From contig NBAY01000002.1 in the NCBI GenBank assembly GCA_002794775.1, positions 1,922,001 to 1,986,000 on the forward strand: DNA of 64,000 nucleotides, given 5' to 3'. The notes below the pieces were generated by a model. It was not told the origin of the DNA and ran no database searches. It saw only the letters and a program-made list of their open reading frames with translations. Position 1 is the first letter of the stretch. Each line of letters begins with the position of its first letter. Of the stretch, positions 46,119-58,239 are shown in pieces. This DNA is from Porodaedalea pini. Lineage: Eukaryota; Basidiomycota; Agaricomycetes; Hymenochaetales; Hymenochaetaceae. The position numbers were made by a program, and so were the translations under genes.

Positions 46119-49100
46119 CTACCCTTCCCGATCCAGCCCATTGTACGCGCTCGACACCGATGGCGAGATCCGCCCCACCCGAGGCGATACAATCTCGAAT
46201 TGGCTGTCATCAAAGCTCGACCGCATCCCGTCCGATGCATCGCCAGGACTTGTCAGCGACAGCGTCACGCTCCCACTCATGCTGCCTTTGTCCTTGCTCT
46301 TGCCCTTCGCGAACGACAGCGGCGCGACCGCAGACACGGGCGTCGGGATCGGGTCGACAGACTCCTGCGACGAGTCCGTCGACGTCTGCGCAGCGGGCTT
46401 CCGCCGCGCATATACGCGATCGTCGCCCGTGAACGAAGTGAGCATTGTTGAGATCGATCCGCGCGATTGCACACGCGAATGCTGGCTCATGCGATACTCC
46501 GCTGGCAGATCGGGTACAGATGGCGACTGCAGCACGTTCGTCGACGAAATGCTTCCGCCTCCGCTGCGCATTAGACCCGCGACGTCCAATATACTCGGCC
46601 GCCGCCGCCGTGGCTCAGAATCCGTCGACGACGAGCCCTCCGATCCGTTCTTCCACTTATTCACAAGCGATTTGCGCACGGACCGTTTCTTCTCAGAAGA
46701 GGGCATCGGCGATGTAGCTGCCGCTTGCGGTCCGTGATTAGGTGGGAACTGGTACGCCATCTGTGATGACGGCGACGGCGTCCGCCGCGTCGGGTACTTC
46801 GAGTCCTGGTCAAAGTAGAATGGATCGAGCCCGGAGTCTCGCGAGGACTTGTACAGCTTCTGGCTCGCACGCGTTGATCCAGACGGGAATGGCACTGAAG
46901 GCGACGGCGTGCGCGATGTATCTGTCTCGGTGTCTCTCGCGGATGTAGCCGAGCTCGGCGGGCGCGAAGGCATCGTCGAAGGATCCGGGCTCACTGGCGT
47001 CGACGCTCCAGAGATCGAAGCCTTGTTATTCTTGCGCCACAGCTTCCTAAAGCTCTTCATGGAGACGAGGTTCGGGCTCTTGTTCACCTTCAGCGACTGC
47101 TTGTCCTCCCCGACAGAGTCCACCGAGAACCGACTGGAAGGCGCTTGTGAGTGACGCTCAGTGTTCGGACCGGCACGTATACCCTTCGCGAGCGAAGATG
47201 TGCGCTCCGGCGGTTGGTTCATACTAGTGGCATCAACGGAGGAAGGGAACCTCCCGAACGGGTCCGGTGAGAGCGGCAGCACGGGGGATTCAGTCGACTC
47301 CGGTATCCTGCGCGTAAGCGACGGTAGTAGCTTAGGCGCTTCGGAATAAAACCCCGCTTCCTCCTCATATTGCTTCGACCTTGCTCTAGATTCCGACGAA
47401 TCGTGAGGGCCGCTGATATTGTTGAGCATTGATGATATCGAAGACGAGTTCTTTCGCTTGTCCGAAGTCATCTTCGCCGCCCCATTAGTCCTCCCATTCA
47501 ATACGACCTTAGGAGGCGAGTTCGCGCGCCTGGGTGACTTTAGACTTCGCAAAGAGCTTGTCGGAGACAGCATCGGGTCCCCTTCACCCCGGTTGGCTAG
47601 AGTGGTATACGGCACGGCTGGCCAAGCAGCCTGTAGTTCGGGAGTACCATACGTTACATTCCTTTTGAAAATCCGAAAAAAGAAAGATTATTTAATCGTC
47701 CCCTTTAATGTGTATAGTAGGCAGGACATACCCGTCCGAACCCGTCGCTAGTCCATGAGTACTTCTGAGACTGTCTGCATCCGGACTGGGAGTGCCAACT
47801 AGCGCAGGCTGCCTGAACACGGGCGGGCCAATTGTACCCTCATTTCTCGTGCCTATCCTGCCCGGTTGCTGTCCCGCTGGATTGATACGATTCGGATCCA
47901 GTTCGGAAGAAGAAAGTTGAAGACTCTGCGAGCCTCCATGAAGCGACTGAGCCGAAGATGAGAAGGCCGTTTGCTCAGGAGGAGCAGAATGAAGATAGAT
48001 GCTGTTCTGAGGCATAAGGTCGGGAGAAAGGTCGATGGACTTGAGAACCCGTGGGGAGAATTGCGCCAGATTCTGAAGCAAATATCAATGAAAGTCTCAC
48101 GAATAAGTCTGAGGTTAACTTACACGTTCGAGCACATCCAACTCCTCACGCATCCTGAGTTGCTTCGCGCGGTGCTCCTCAATGTCAAACTGAATTCATC
48201 CTGTCAGCAAAGAATTTGATCGCAAGCGAGAAACGATGCGTACATCTGCACCCAGGTCAAGCTCGACATCATCATAAATACCTCCTGCCCTCTTCTCCCT
48301 AGTCGCGTCATCGTCGCCAATCAACTGCGAATCTCGTCTGTCGGACAAGTAGGGAAGACGAGTGCTGCCCTCGAAGCTGGAAGAATAGGGGCTAGGCGTG
48401 GCCGTTGCGACATTGATTTCCAAAATGCCAGCACGGGCACCAAGATTCAAGGGGGGAGGGACCTTGTTTCTTTGCATCTGCAGACCAGCGGCCCGTAACT
48501 GCGGCTGATTATGAGCGTTCCACAAGGCCATGACCTCGTCATCCGATGCTCCACTGCGCTCAGGATTCTCTGGGTCTTGGAGAGCGCTCAGAGATGCACC
48601 ATCGAGAGCCAGGTCACCTCTGGTCTTGCCTCCAGGTCGTCGAGACTGTATGTCTGACCATGCTTCCCCATCCGTCCCAAACATATCAGCAAGTGGGTCT
48701 CCACGTCGAGGAGAGACGCCAGCCGTAAGCTCGTCCTCAGGGTCGACGGGTTCTGGCGAATCACTAAGGCGCCTGTATCCTTCGCCCTCTTCTTCTGAAG
48801 ATGACGAGGGTGGACTGATCGTGCCCTTTTTGTTGTTTATCGTGATCCGTAACTGCAGCTTACCCTGAGGGTCAACATTCTTGCCTTTACGCTTTTGCAT
48901 GGATTTCCGAGAGCGAGACCACGTATCGTACCACGTCCCCACCTTTCGATCGATATCGAATTCAACCTTCGCGAGGACGGGAAGTAAGGACGGGCTACCG
49001 AGGCCAGGTAGTAATCGTGTGTCTAAGTCGAGGGAGGATACGGGAGTATCGGGCGCCAAGTTAGATGATGTGCTGAAGTATCTCGAAGAGCCAGATTGTC

Positions 49101-49971
49101 CAACTGGAGAATCCTGGTCCTTAGGTGCTTCCTGCTTTGCGTTTGAGGGTATAGTCGTAGATGTGGATGTGGATGGAGTCGACGGTGAGGGAGTTAAGGG
49201 GTATTTGACCGCGCCCGAAGTACGCGAGAAATCTAATTGCGCAGGCGAGGAGTGTTTTCGCAGCAACATTGGTCGTTCGGCTGGGGCAGGCGAAGACGCA
49301 CCGCTCGATAATCCCAAACCGACTCCGCGCATCACGGGTTGCTCGTCTGTCACCTTCGTCCATAACCACTTCCAGACGTCTTCACTTATCCGCGGCCCTT
49401 TCCCTAGAGCACTCTTAGACGGTCCAGTCTCCGGTTCATTGACAAGGTACAGAACAATGCCGTGAGTCGTAGGGAGCTGGAACTCCCGCGCAATAGCGCC
49501 GATCTGCGCTTGCAAGGTCGCATGCAGCGGGACGAGAGAACCACGTCGAAATGCCGCAAACGCTTCAGGGTCCTTGCGACGCTCATGGGGAAAGTGTTTA
49601 GGCGGGACTACGTGAATGAGATATCTCGAGGCTGCCGAACGACCTGTCGCGGATGCAGGCGTCGCAGTTCTCGACTCCGGTGACACACGTTCTTCTGAGA
49701 GACGTGGTGTGGAAAACGACCTCTTAGAAGCAGAGGGTGGCGGACTTGATGCCGGCAACGGAGTCGAGATACCCAGCGCGTTGGCGAGCTTCGCCAACTT
49801 TTGCGGGGGAAGTGGAGAACGTGGGATGAACGCAGAATCTGCGACGACTGGTTTGTGTAACACCGAGCCCTGCGTCCTCAAGTTCGGCATGGCAGGCGCC
49901 GTAAAAGGCGAGATATATTCGCCATTGTTAGGCGGGTAAAAGGAAGAGATACGGTTGTTCATGGCAGGCAT
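46119..49971 (-). CDS. Large Ser/Pro-rich, mostly disordered protein
   Basis: Four or more exons encode about 1,200 residues starting MPAMNNRISSFYPPNNGEYI. A compact N-terminal part (about residues 105-200: SRYLIHVVPPKHFPHER then ATLQAQIGAIAREFQLPTTH and GIVLYLVNE) looks folded. Another conserved-looking patch is VLAKVEFDIDRKVGTWYDTW. A short helix FDIEEHRAKQLRMREELDV is encoded by a tiny exon at about 48133-48187, with clear GAATTCAG acceptor and GTAAGT donor. The rest is low-complexity Ser/Pro/Arg, with many SP and RRxS sites suggesting phosphorylation. I do not recognise a named family. Such proteins often serve as cortical or signalling scaffolds, but nothing here proves it. Confidence 0.75.
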
Positions 49972-51054
49972 AGTCTAGGTTAAGCAGTGGATGGATTTTC
50001 AGATGGTGTTGCCGAAGCAGGCGTCGGGGAACATGCCCAGGGACGTAGAGACGGACGTGAAAGAGCGTTGAGGGCGTTGAGCGAGCGTGATGTGGTCGTC
50101 GTCGACGTTGTCACTGACAGCGACGGACGATGAGGGGCAAGAAGAGGTCAAGCACACACACGAGCGAAGCGAGCTTGATGTGTTGTTTTCAGTGCGAGTA
50201 AACCTTAGCTTCAACTCCATTCGGCTATCGCTATTTCCGGCAGTTTCCACAAACAAGGATTTGGGCTCGAATATGCAGTGCGCCGTCTACACTCGATCAG
50301 GCGCTCTCTGTGCGTTAACAGGGTGTCTATGAGTCTACAACCCAGTATGCACTACGCTGCGTCTGTTGCTTTCAATCATGCTGCGCAGTAAATTCTGGTT
50401 GATTATCCGCTTTCGGCTCAATCCTCAAACTTTCGGATCTCTCGAGCGTCTCGTCTATATTTGCATTCCATTCTATGAAAACATTAATCTTTACCTGTCA
50501 ACCGTCACGATGCGTCATGATCGTCAAAGGCCTTGTACTTGAACACCATGATGGATTGGACTATATTTTACTCGGAATCAGCAAAGAATCAGGACTGAAG
50601 GAACATTTTAATGAGCAGATCTTTTCGTATTCTAGTCCTAATTCACCAGTAATTGAAGGGTCGTGACAGTACATAGAGCTGCCTCTCATTCCGACCATAA
50701 TCTCCCTCCAGCTCTGACTCCATGATAGTCTTCAGCTTCGCCGACTGTACAAAGGAGACGACTTCAGATCTCGGAAGTCATTAACATTATTGCTCAGCCA
50801 AAGTGCCAGAGGCTTACTGCCTAAAAAGGCAGTACTGCTTACCATAAACAGGCTTGAGCCGATCATACACATATCTATCGGCTAGCAAAGAATTTGCATT
50901 CTGATTCTATCTCCGAGATATCAGCACATTCCTGCTTTACTTCACAATTATTCGATCCTGTTTAATCTAGTCCTTGAAAGTATGGACATTATACTTTGCT
51001 GTACTTTCAGTTCCATTGAAATGTCATAAAACTCTATACTCGATATTTATTTAT
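49972..51054. other. Intergenic, 1.1 kb
   Basis: Promoter side of the large disordered-protein gene and the 5' flank of the tRNA gene. Open frames at 50087-50332 and 50475-50666 lack domains or splice signals. Sequence is AT-rich toward the tRNA. Confidence 0.45.
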
Positions 51055-51142
51055 GCCCGTCTAGCTCAATCGGATAGAGCGTCAGACTTTTATCTTTAGA
51101 CAAGGAATCTGAATGTTGCGGGTTCGACCCCCGCGGTGGGCT
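51055..51142 (+). tRNA. tRNA-Lys(TTT) with a 14-nt intron
   Basis: The acceptor stem GCCCGTC pairs with GGTGGGC (two G-T pairs). The D-arm is GCTC-AATCGGATA-GAGC, the anticodon stem TCAGA/TCTGA, and the T-arm GCGGG-TTCGACC-CCCGC. The anticodon loop reads CTTTTA, then a 14-nt insert at 51093-51106, then A; removing it gives a 7-nt loop with anticodon TTT (51089-51091). The insert begins right after position 37, the standard place for nuclear tRNA introns cut by the Sen endonuclease. A/B-box sequences (TAGCTCAAT and GGTTCGACCC) serve as the internal Pol III promoter. A short T-run follows at about 51158-51162. Confidence 0.93.
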
Positions 51143-52000
51143 TGAAAATGTGTCTTTGCTTTTTGATTTATTTTCCCTCATTTGAAGACACATACTGAAC
51201 TAGCTCAAGTTTCCACTCACCTTCAATTAATGGTACTTAAACTGCATTGCATAGTTGGCTTTTTTATGAGTCTCTGAGACTTGAGCCTATCTTGTCAGAT
51301 ACTTCTGGCCACTGGCAGATGAGAGGGGCTACGTAGTGCTTATAATTCATATCAAGAGGGACAGTTGTGAACTTGTGATCCGAACGACATGACCAAACCC
51401 GAGCGAAACACTCGATTCTGACGCTATGTGTTCTGTTCGATCTATGTTGAGCACGTATGGAGCGGAATCGAATCCCTTACAACAAGATTTTCTCCTTCAC
51501 AAAGAGGATCATTCTCCTACGTTCAAGGCTCATAATATGATGTGCCATTTCGCTGAGTACTAGTATTACGAATTGGCAGTCAGGTGCGTTCTTCTGCACC
51601 GTAGCCCACAACAAAGTTCTGATGATCCGCGTATTCGCATTTCTGGACTTGCTACGTTCTTCAGATAGGCTTTCTGCGCTCTACTCACAAGAGAGCTTGT
51701 GAATACAAATCCGATTCTCTCCTCGGAATTTAAAGAAAGTCGAATCCTCTACTGAATTCGTGTGTAGGCATCATGTGTCTACATCCGAGGAATGATACAA
51801 ATAGAGAAAGCAAAGTGAGATCGTCTGAATTACCACGCTAGCACCGGCGGAGTCCGTTGGACGACAGATACTATGCCCACAGGAAGCTCGAGCGGGAGAG
51901 CTCGAAGCTCAGAAGCCCGCCATGACCTGTGGTAAGAAGCCTTCCCGGGTGTTACTACTGCCTGCCGGAGGATACCGCTGCTTCTGCGCAGTGCGGACTC
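51143..52000. other. Intergenic, 0.86 kb
   Basis: 3' flanks of the tRNA and of the isocitrate-lyase-family gene. Apart from the T-run that may end the tRNA transcript, I see no gene, repeat or RNA structure I can support. Confidence 0.45.
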
Positions 52001-54327
52001 AGAAGTCGTGCTCGGTAGAGCCAGAGCCGACCGAGCTCGTCGTGGATGAGGAGCTCACGCTCTGGAGAATACGATCGATGTAGTTCGCCCCGCTCCTGGA
52101 AGTTTCACATGGCATCAGTCAAAAAGGTACGATCGACTTGCGGGAAGTGTGCAGAAGGACGGGGGAAGCCGAAGGGACGGAGTAAGCCCGTGAACGCACC
52201 ATTTCTGGTGGGTGAGGATATCTACACCAAGGTCGCGCTCCTTCTGTTGCACGAGCTGGACGTAAGCTAGCATGCCGTCTTCCTTGAAGCGTCGAGACAG
52301 CTCAGCTGCAGAACTCGATCAATAAGGGGGATCACCCTTTATAGCCAATCAAAGGAGGCAGTACATACCCCAAGAGACGGCATCGCAGTGCAGACCAGCC
52401 AAAGAGATCAGTTGGAAGACGAAACCCTCCTTCGCAAGGTCCCACACGAAGTTCCTCAGGTCGTTATCTGCTCACAACAGAGTTTGAGTTTACGGAGCTG
52501 ACGCGGACATCCATCCAGACAGTACTTACCAGTAAATCCAAACTTCGCCCAGTTGAATGACGGGCTCAAGTTGTACACAAACCACTTTCCGGGGAAAGCT
52601 TCTTTGACAGAGCCTGAGATATGGCGTGCCGTAGAGAGGTTGGGTGTCGATGTTTCGACCCACAAGAGATCAGCGTATGGGGCGAATATCTTTGCTCGCT
52701 TGATAGCTGCCTGCACGATGTCAAGACAATGTTTTCGAGTAACAACAGTCTTTGACACACCTCTTCACCACCAGTAAAATGGTAATATCCTTCACGTGTA
52801 CGAGGTACTTGATTATAATAAAAAATGATAAGAAACAAATCGGTCTTGACAGAAGACACACTCACAGTCCCAATCCCAGAAAATTTCCTCGCCAGTAATA
52901 TCCTTTGCAATACCCCGTGCGTGTGCATTGGACTTGCCGGTGGCAGCATGAAGATATTCTTTATAAGCCGAGTCCTTGTCACTGATATGCGAGCACTTCT
53001 TGATAGCTTTCTCGACAGCTATACAATGAAGTATTATCAACACTCTGGTCGATCACTAACAATAATTGATTTACCTTGGTTGAACGTGCACATTTTATGC
53101 TCCTCCATCCACTTCTTCTCAATCAACTCTAGCTCTTCACCTGACGCGCCGCGCATCTCCGCCTCAGCTATCTCGTCGGCAAGAGCACTCCCAGGCGTCG
53201 TTGTACCGACGATAAACTCGTGGTCGTTGATGTCTACGTTTGAAGAAATGAGCTTGCCGGACTCAGCGTCGGAGCGGGCAATCAGGAGCATAGTCGAGTG
53301 CAGCATATCGAGTTGGAACCGGGCAGCGATGAGGCGGGATATGTGCGTCGACGTTGGAACGAGAACTTTACCGCCAAGGTGGCCGCACTAGTTCGATGCG
53401 TCAGTCTTCATATCTGACACTGTCAGATGTAATATACCTTCTTCCCGCCATGAAGCTGGTCCTCCATATGTATACCAGCAGCTCCCTACAAATCAGAACA
53501 TTATAGCGAGAAGTGATTCAATCTCTGTGCTCACCGATTCTGCAAAGAGCTTGACGAGCTTCATAACAGCAGACAATCCTCCATGTCTAAACCAAATGAG
53601 AGAGGCTGTTAGCGAGCGGAGGGTAGGTGCCTACCCAGTATCGGCGTCCGCTATGATAGGCCGCAGGTAGTCAAAATATGACATCTTCGCCCGTTCTTCT
53701 GGCGTGGCGGTCATTCGTTCGTCGTAGTGTTTCCGGTCATGCAACTGCTGAGCTCGGAATATGCGGTGTACCTGGTTCGGCACGGTAGTGTAAGGGTAGT
53801 CTCTATCAAAGAAAAAGTCTTAGTGCTAGCGGTACATTGTTCGTACAAGGTGACGCTCACCCGAAATCAGGTCCGACTTCGTTATTCGCGGTAGTGAGCA
53901 CGCTGCTGCACGCCCACCCGCTGATATACACGACATCCTGGTTCATCGCCATCTGCGTCATCTGCACAGGGTCGATGGCTCCCATCGTATGCACGGGCTT
54001 TCCCTCTGCCGCCGCCTTGCTCAGTCGCGCGTAGAGCTTATCCGCGGTAAGCGTCGAGGGCAGCGGCAGGACGGGCATCGAGCCCTGCTTCGACGCGACA
54101 TCCGCGGCGGAATAAGGTCGCTTGATGTCCTTGAAGCGCGGTAGCGAGAAGAACTGCGAGAGCGTCTCGCAGCGTGCCTTGAAATCGACGGCCTCCTGGT
54201 CGAGTGTTGGTGGTTCTAGAGGCAGGGCGGTAGCCGTTGGGAAAGCTGCAGTGCTTGAACTCGAGCTCATCATGCGTGCGCCGCTGAGCAGGGCTTGCGT
54301 GGTGAAGCGCGCCCTTGGGAGATGCAT
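52001..54327 (-). CDS. Isocitrate lyase family, probably mitochondrial 2-methylisocitrate lyase
   Basis: A multi-exon gene starting [20 protein letters not shown], an Arg-rich presequence without acidic residues that looks mitochondrial. Family blocks are [20 protein letters not shown], then [27 protein letters not shown], the signature [20 protein letters not shown] with catalytic Cys, and [13 protein letters not shown]. The last exon reads [20 protein letters not shown] and ends TEHDF, with no peroxisomal SKL-type signal. Isocitrate lyases of the glyoxylate cycle usually have GH-MAG in the signature, whereas Icl2-type 2-methylisocitrate lyases have GH-LGG. With the presequence, the sequence favours methylisocitrate lyase (propionyl-CoA breakdown, giving pyruvate and succinate). 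Glyoxylate-cycle isocitrate lyase is the alternative. Confidence 0.85.
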
Positions 54328-54501
54328 GCTGTCGGAGAGATCAGAGGGGTCAGCTCAGACTTGTGCAATAAGTAGACCGGGTACCAAGTCGCTCGCGGTG
54401 CCGGACAAAGTAAGCAGGTGTCATCAACATGATCGACGAGCGCGTCTCTCACGGATCACCGTCAACGGCCGACGGTCGACGCGACTTCAACTCTTAACGA
54501 C
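54328..54501. promoter_or_regulatory. Bidirectional promoter, lyase / MED11
   Basis: Only 174 bp separate the two start codons pointing away from each other, so both genes must share this promoter region. No clear TATA box is visible. GACGG/CGTC-like units recur near 54440-54480, but I attach no factor to them. Confidence 0.5.
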
Positions 54502-55226
54502 ATGAACACGGACGCGCCAGAGGCAAAGACGAGCGCCGATGGCGAACAGCCCACCGAGAAGATAGACCCCATTTGGACTTCAAGTCGCACTGCGCGGCAG
54601 ATATACGCGCTCGGCGAGGTCGAGAAGGTGCGCCTTGCCCATGCACTCAAGCCATATTCATTGCATTCAACAAACAATCCTGTTCTCGTGCAGGACATCA
54701 GCAAACTGCTTTCATTAGCAGCATCTTCAATCGCGCTACTCACACTTCCGCAGACCGACCCACCGGAGAGCACACTCCCGCAAGGCGAAGAGCGCTCGGA
54801 GCAGTTCGTGCTCGAGGCGAGCGAGTACTTCGAGCGGCTCGACGTACGTCCTCCTCTCTCAATCCTCAACATTTCCGTATTTAACTCAGATGTCACATAC
54901 AGAATATACACATTAACATGCGCTCCACTCTCGCACACATCCGTCAGTCCCGCATCGCGCCCTCCGCCATCGACGCCCCGCCGCCGAACTTCGTTCCGCA
55001 GCCCGCAGGGGTCGGCACACCCGCCCCCTCTTCCTCCTCCGATAGCCCAGAGCGTACCGACGGAGCAAGAACTAAAGAGGCAGAAGTGGACGAGATGGCG
55101 TCGAAGAGGGGACTGCAAGAGGAGCGCGTGAATCGCGATGCATGGCACGGTATCCTCGACGCGCTTACGCGACTCAAGCTCGCTCAGGAACGCGAGAACG
55201 CGGTGAGAATGGACACGGATGGGTGA
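54502..55226 (+). CDS. MED11: Mediator subunit 11 (Med11)
   Basis: Two exons (54502-54843 and 54903-55226) join in phase 0 and encode 221 residues. The core is helical: WTSSRTARQIYALGEVEKVR, then SKLLSLAASSIALLTLP, EQFVLEASEYFERLD across the intron, and INMRSTLAHIRQSRIAP. This layout (an Ala/Leu helix, then a helix with YF-x-x-LD and a following R-x-x-L-x-H-I-R-x-x-R-I) matches fungal Med11, part of the Mediator head, which binds Med22 and helps place TFIIH at promoters. The Pro/Ser-rich linker and charged C-terminal helix make it longer than yeast or human Med11. Identification is from pattern memory and should be tested by profile search. Confidence 0.7.
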
Positions 55227-55353
55227 ATGTCACTCAGAGCGAGGAGAAAAATAGTAAAGAAGGTATGCATAACGAATTAACGATACGGAACCTTTATTTG
55301 TACACTCATGCGTCCATACCCATACATGCGTCTTTTTCGACGAAATGCAGACA

Positions 55354-56042
55354 TTACTCGTCCACCAATGGCTCTGCATCCTTCAGCGCATCCTTCGCTG
55401 CAGCCAGCGACTCATCGCCTGCGATCCGCTCATCCGTCTCCACAGATGCCTACCATGCGCAAACACGTCAAGCACCAGCAGGAAGATATGACAGCGGCTC
55501 GTCAGATGGGGAAGGCGAAAGGGCGAGAGATTCAAAAGACGTACCACGAGATCGCGCAATCCGCCCACCTCATCCTTCAGCCGCTCTATCGTTTGCTCCA
55601 GCGTCCTAACCGTCTCTTTCACCAAATTATGCTGTTTCTCGGGCATCCCGAGAATGTGTTTGTACAACAGCAATGCCCATGTACGCGTACATCGAGAGAT
55701 AGTATATTATTCGAGAGTTCGTTTCGAATTGAATCGAAATGAGTGAGAAGGAATGTCGAAGTCGGTAAGTATGGGACACAACGCACCGCGTTCTTGACGT
55801 CCCACTCCTCTGCGCCCTCGCTCGCAAGCCGCGCCGCCCGCGCACCCAGGTCAGCAATTTCCTTGCGGTACACTCTATTGTCCTTCGTCAGCCTGTCCCC
55901 GCCGCGTGAGTGATTTATCGGTACAGATCAAAAGGATGTATATATGCGTTCGGTGAAGTAGTGTGAGTAACAAGGTAACGTACCGCTTAACGGACCCCGT
56001 CTTGATCTTGAGCGAACGCTTGATCGTGGCTTCGTCACTCAT
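55354..56042 (-). CDS. TBCA: Tubulin-folding cofactor A
   Basis: Four exons encode roughly 110-120 residues. The start is MSDEATIKRSLKIKTGSVKR, joined to LTKDNRVYRKEIADLGARAA, then EKQHNLVKETVRTLEQTIER, and ending SLAAAKDALKDAEPLVDE before the TAA at 55354-55356. The all-helical, heptad-like sequence with LKIKTG-x-VKR-L and YRKE is typical of cofactor A (yeast Rbl2), which captures beta-tubulin after release from the CCT chaperonin. Introns have proper GT-AG ends (for example donor at 55982-55983). It converges on MED11, 127 bp away. The gene looks intact. Confidence 0.88.
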
Positions 56043-58239
56043 CGTGTCGAGTAGATTCTATGTGTACGTGCAGGTGTAGAGGAAGAAAGATGATCAATTG
56101 TAAAAGAGTCGAAATAGCCTTAAACATTAGAGACTCCGCTCTCCGATGCCAACTTCACTCACCACACAAATACCAATACAAGGGCATACAGCATATGATT
56201 TGTCGTCATGAGCAGGATCTACCGAATACTCAGTACCACAGTAAGTACCAAAACGAAACCGAAACCAAGAACCAAAGCCAGTCCAATCTGAGGCTACAGC
56301 TAAGTAGGAATGGATAGGGTCCAATGGTGGATGAGGGAGAAAAGCAGTCCAGCGCCGCACAACGGCGGAGTTGAGTTGTAATGCGACTATCTACGGAACA
56401 GGATGTGTGTCGTGTTGTCCTCACTGAGAACGGGGCATAATCCAAGTGTATGTATGTGTACGGAAGGAGAAATGGGGACATGTCCCCATAATGGTCGGGA
56501 ACGGAAGACGGGAAAGCGAAACTTGTAACGTGATCGTAAAAGCAAAACATTGAGGACAAAAAAAGGGGGGGGAGGGGGCGGCGAGCCGACCACAGGTGCA
56601 AGCAACGTCGCGCACGGACAACCGTGCGACAACGCACAGGCAAGGGTTCAGAGACAGGTCGGGCCCACCAGATGCAGACGGGGTTACGCGAACCGGGGCT
56701 TGGAGCAGCACATATCGGCGCAAGGCGCACGCGCCCTACACACGGCGGAGCACTGACTGAGGCGGGCGCGGAGCACTAGGCACACGCGCGCGCACATGCA
56801 ACGCTCATGCTCACTTCGACTCGACTTCGTACAGTCGGGCCACCGGGCATCTGACAAGGATTCCGCAGGCGGGAGCGCGGCGAGGCGGCGGGCGCAGTTT
56901 GTGCGCACTGGCGAACAGGTCGGGATCGACTGGCATCGACGCAGGCTCGAGCGCGAAGCAGTGGACTGGCCACCGATACAGCGCCTACGAGCCGGCGGAT
57001 GGGGAGATCGCGATGAGCGCGGGCGCACGGTGCGGCGCGGCGGTCGGCTGACTACAAGCCGGGGGAGAAGTCGTGATGATAGGCGCGAGTGAAGTGAAGG
57101 AGGAAGGGAGTGCCGGGTGGAGGTGAACGAACGCCTCGGCCGAGAGCTGTTCTAGCCACACCAATTCGCGCGCCGTCTGCTGGTGAGCAACTGTCCCTTC
57201 GCCCAAGCCGAACGCTGCCGCACGAGTAAACACGCGGACATTGCCGTTGCCTGGACGGTCGGGAACTTCCAGCGCGAAAGTGAAAATAAGGCTGACAAGA
57301 GACTCTTAGAGAAAAGCGGCCGACGACTAGGAGCGGATGAAAGGTGGGAAGGTGGGAATGTAGTAGTGGGAAGAGAATGTGGGGGAAGTCGTGTCGAGGC
57401 GTAAAGGGACAGCAATCAATATAAAATCAATAAAAAATGCATTCAATAAAGTATGCGAGAGCGAGCGGGCGAACGCGTCGACGAGATGGTTCCGTGGATC
57501 GTCAGAAGAGGTAAGGAGGGAGTAATGCCGTTGAGGCACGTCATAAGGATGGGCAAAGACCGGTGTATCGGTAACGCCTACAAGATGTAGGCGTAGTCGG
57601 GAAGAGATGGCGAGGGCGTGCGTAGGAGGCGAGCCGACTGTATGAAAAACAAGAAAGCCGACAGCGGCGGCGAGACGCTTGCGCCGACTCATAAGAGCCG
57701 ACGACCGGCGCATCTCAAGCAAACGCACGCTGTTCTTGCGTCGTGTCAGGTTCGCTCCTCGCAACAAGCCCTAGGCCGTACGTCCCAGACTCGTGCGATC
57801 CAAATGAAGGTAAGGTGTGAGAGTGGTGATGACGGTGAGCGCGGCGCGGCCGCGCAAAGACGATCCGAGGGATTAAAGTGCGTCACAGAAGCACTACCAA
57901 AAGTCGTACAGACGGGATGCGAGGCTCGTGATGGAACATGAAAGCGATGCGAGAAATGCGAGAGTGTGTGCGAGAAAATGCCGATAGATGAGGATAGATT
58001 AAGCTCAGACGATGATGTGTGGGGCGATAAAAACGAAGTAAGTAACCGAGTCGTAAAGAAGCCATGCATCCCGAGCAGGCATCGTGAGTCGTTTCCAATT
58101 CATGTTGACGGATTGAGTAGCGAGGATCCGTAGTCAGACGAAGACTACGGATGTGCACCGAGCGTTGAAGAGCGCTCGGTCCTTTTTACGTCTGGCCTCT
58201 CCAGGAAGAGAAGACCAGCCCTCTGTGCACGGGCGGAGC
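56043..58239. other. Intergenic, 2.2 kb
   Basis: Promoter side of the cofactor A gene and the 3' flank of the bHLH gene. Many short frames lie on both strands (for example 56230-56730 and 57746-58069) but none shows a domain or splice pattern. Purine/GC-rich sequence at 56550-57100 and an AT-rich patch at 57415-57450 stand out. Confidence 0.4.
56565..56584 (+). repeat. G-tract with possible G-quadruplex potential
   Basis: A run of eight G, then A, five G and GG pairs follows a stretch of A. It has too few separated G-runs to be a textbook four-tract motif unless the long run is divided, so only weak quadruplex potential is claimed. It lies about 520 bp upstream of the cofactor A start codon. 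Confidence 0.3.

Noticed and set aside
51089..51106. Reading the tRNA as having a long anticodon loop or another anticodon
   Set aside because: Removing the insert after position 37 restores a normal 7-nt loop and the TTT anticodon; all other stems match tRNA-Lys.
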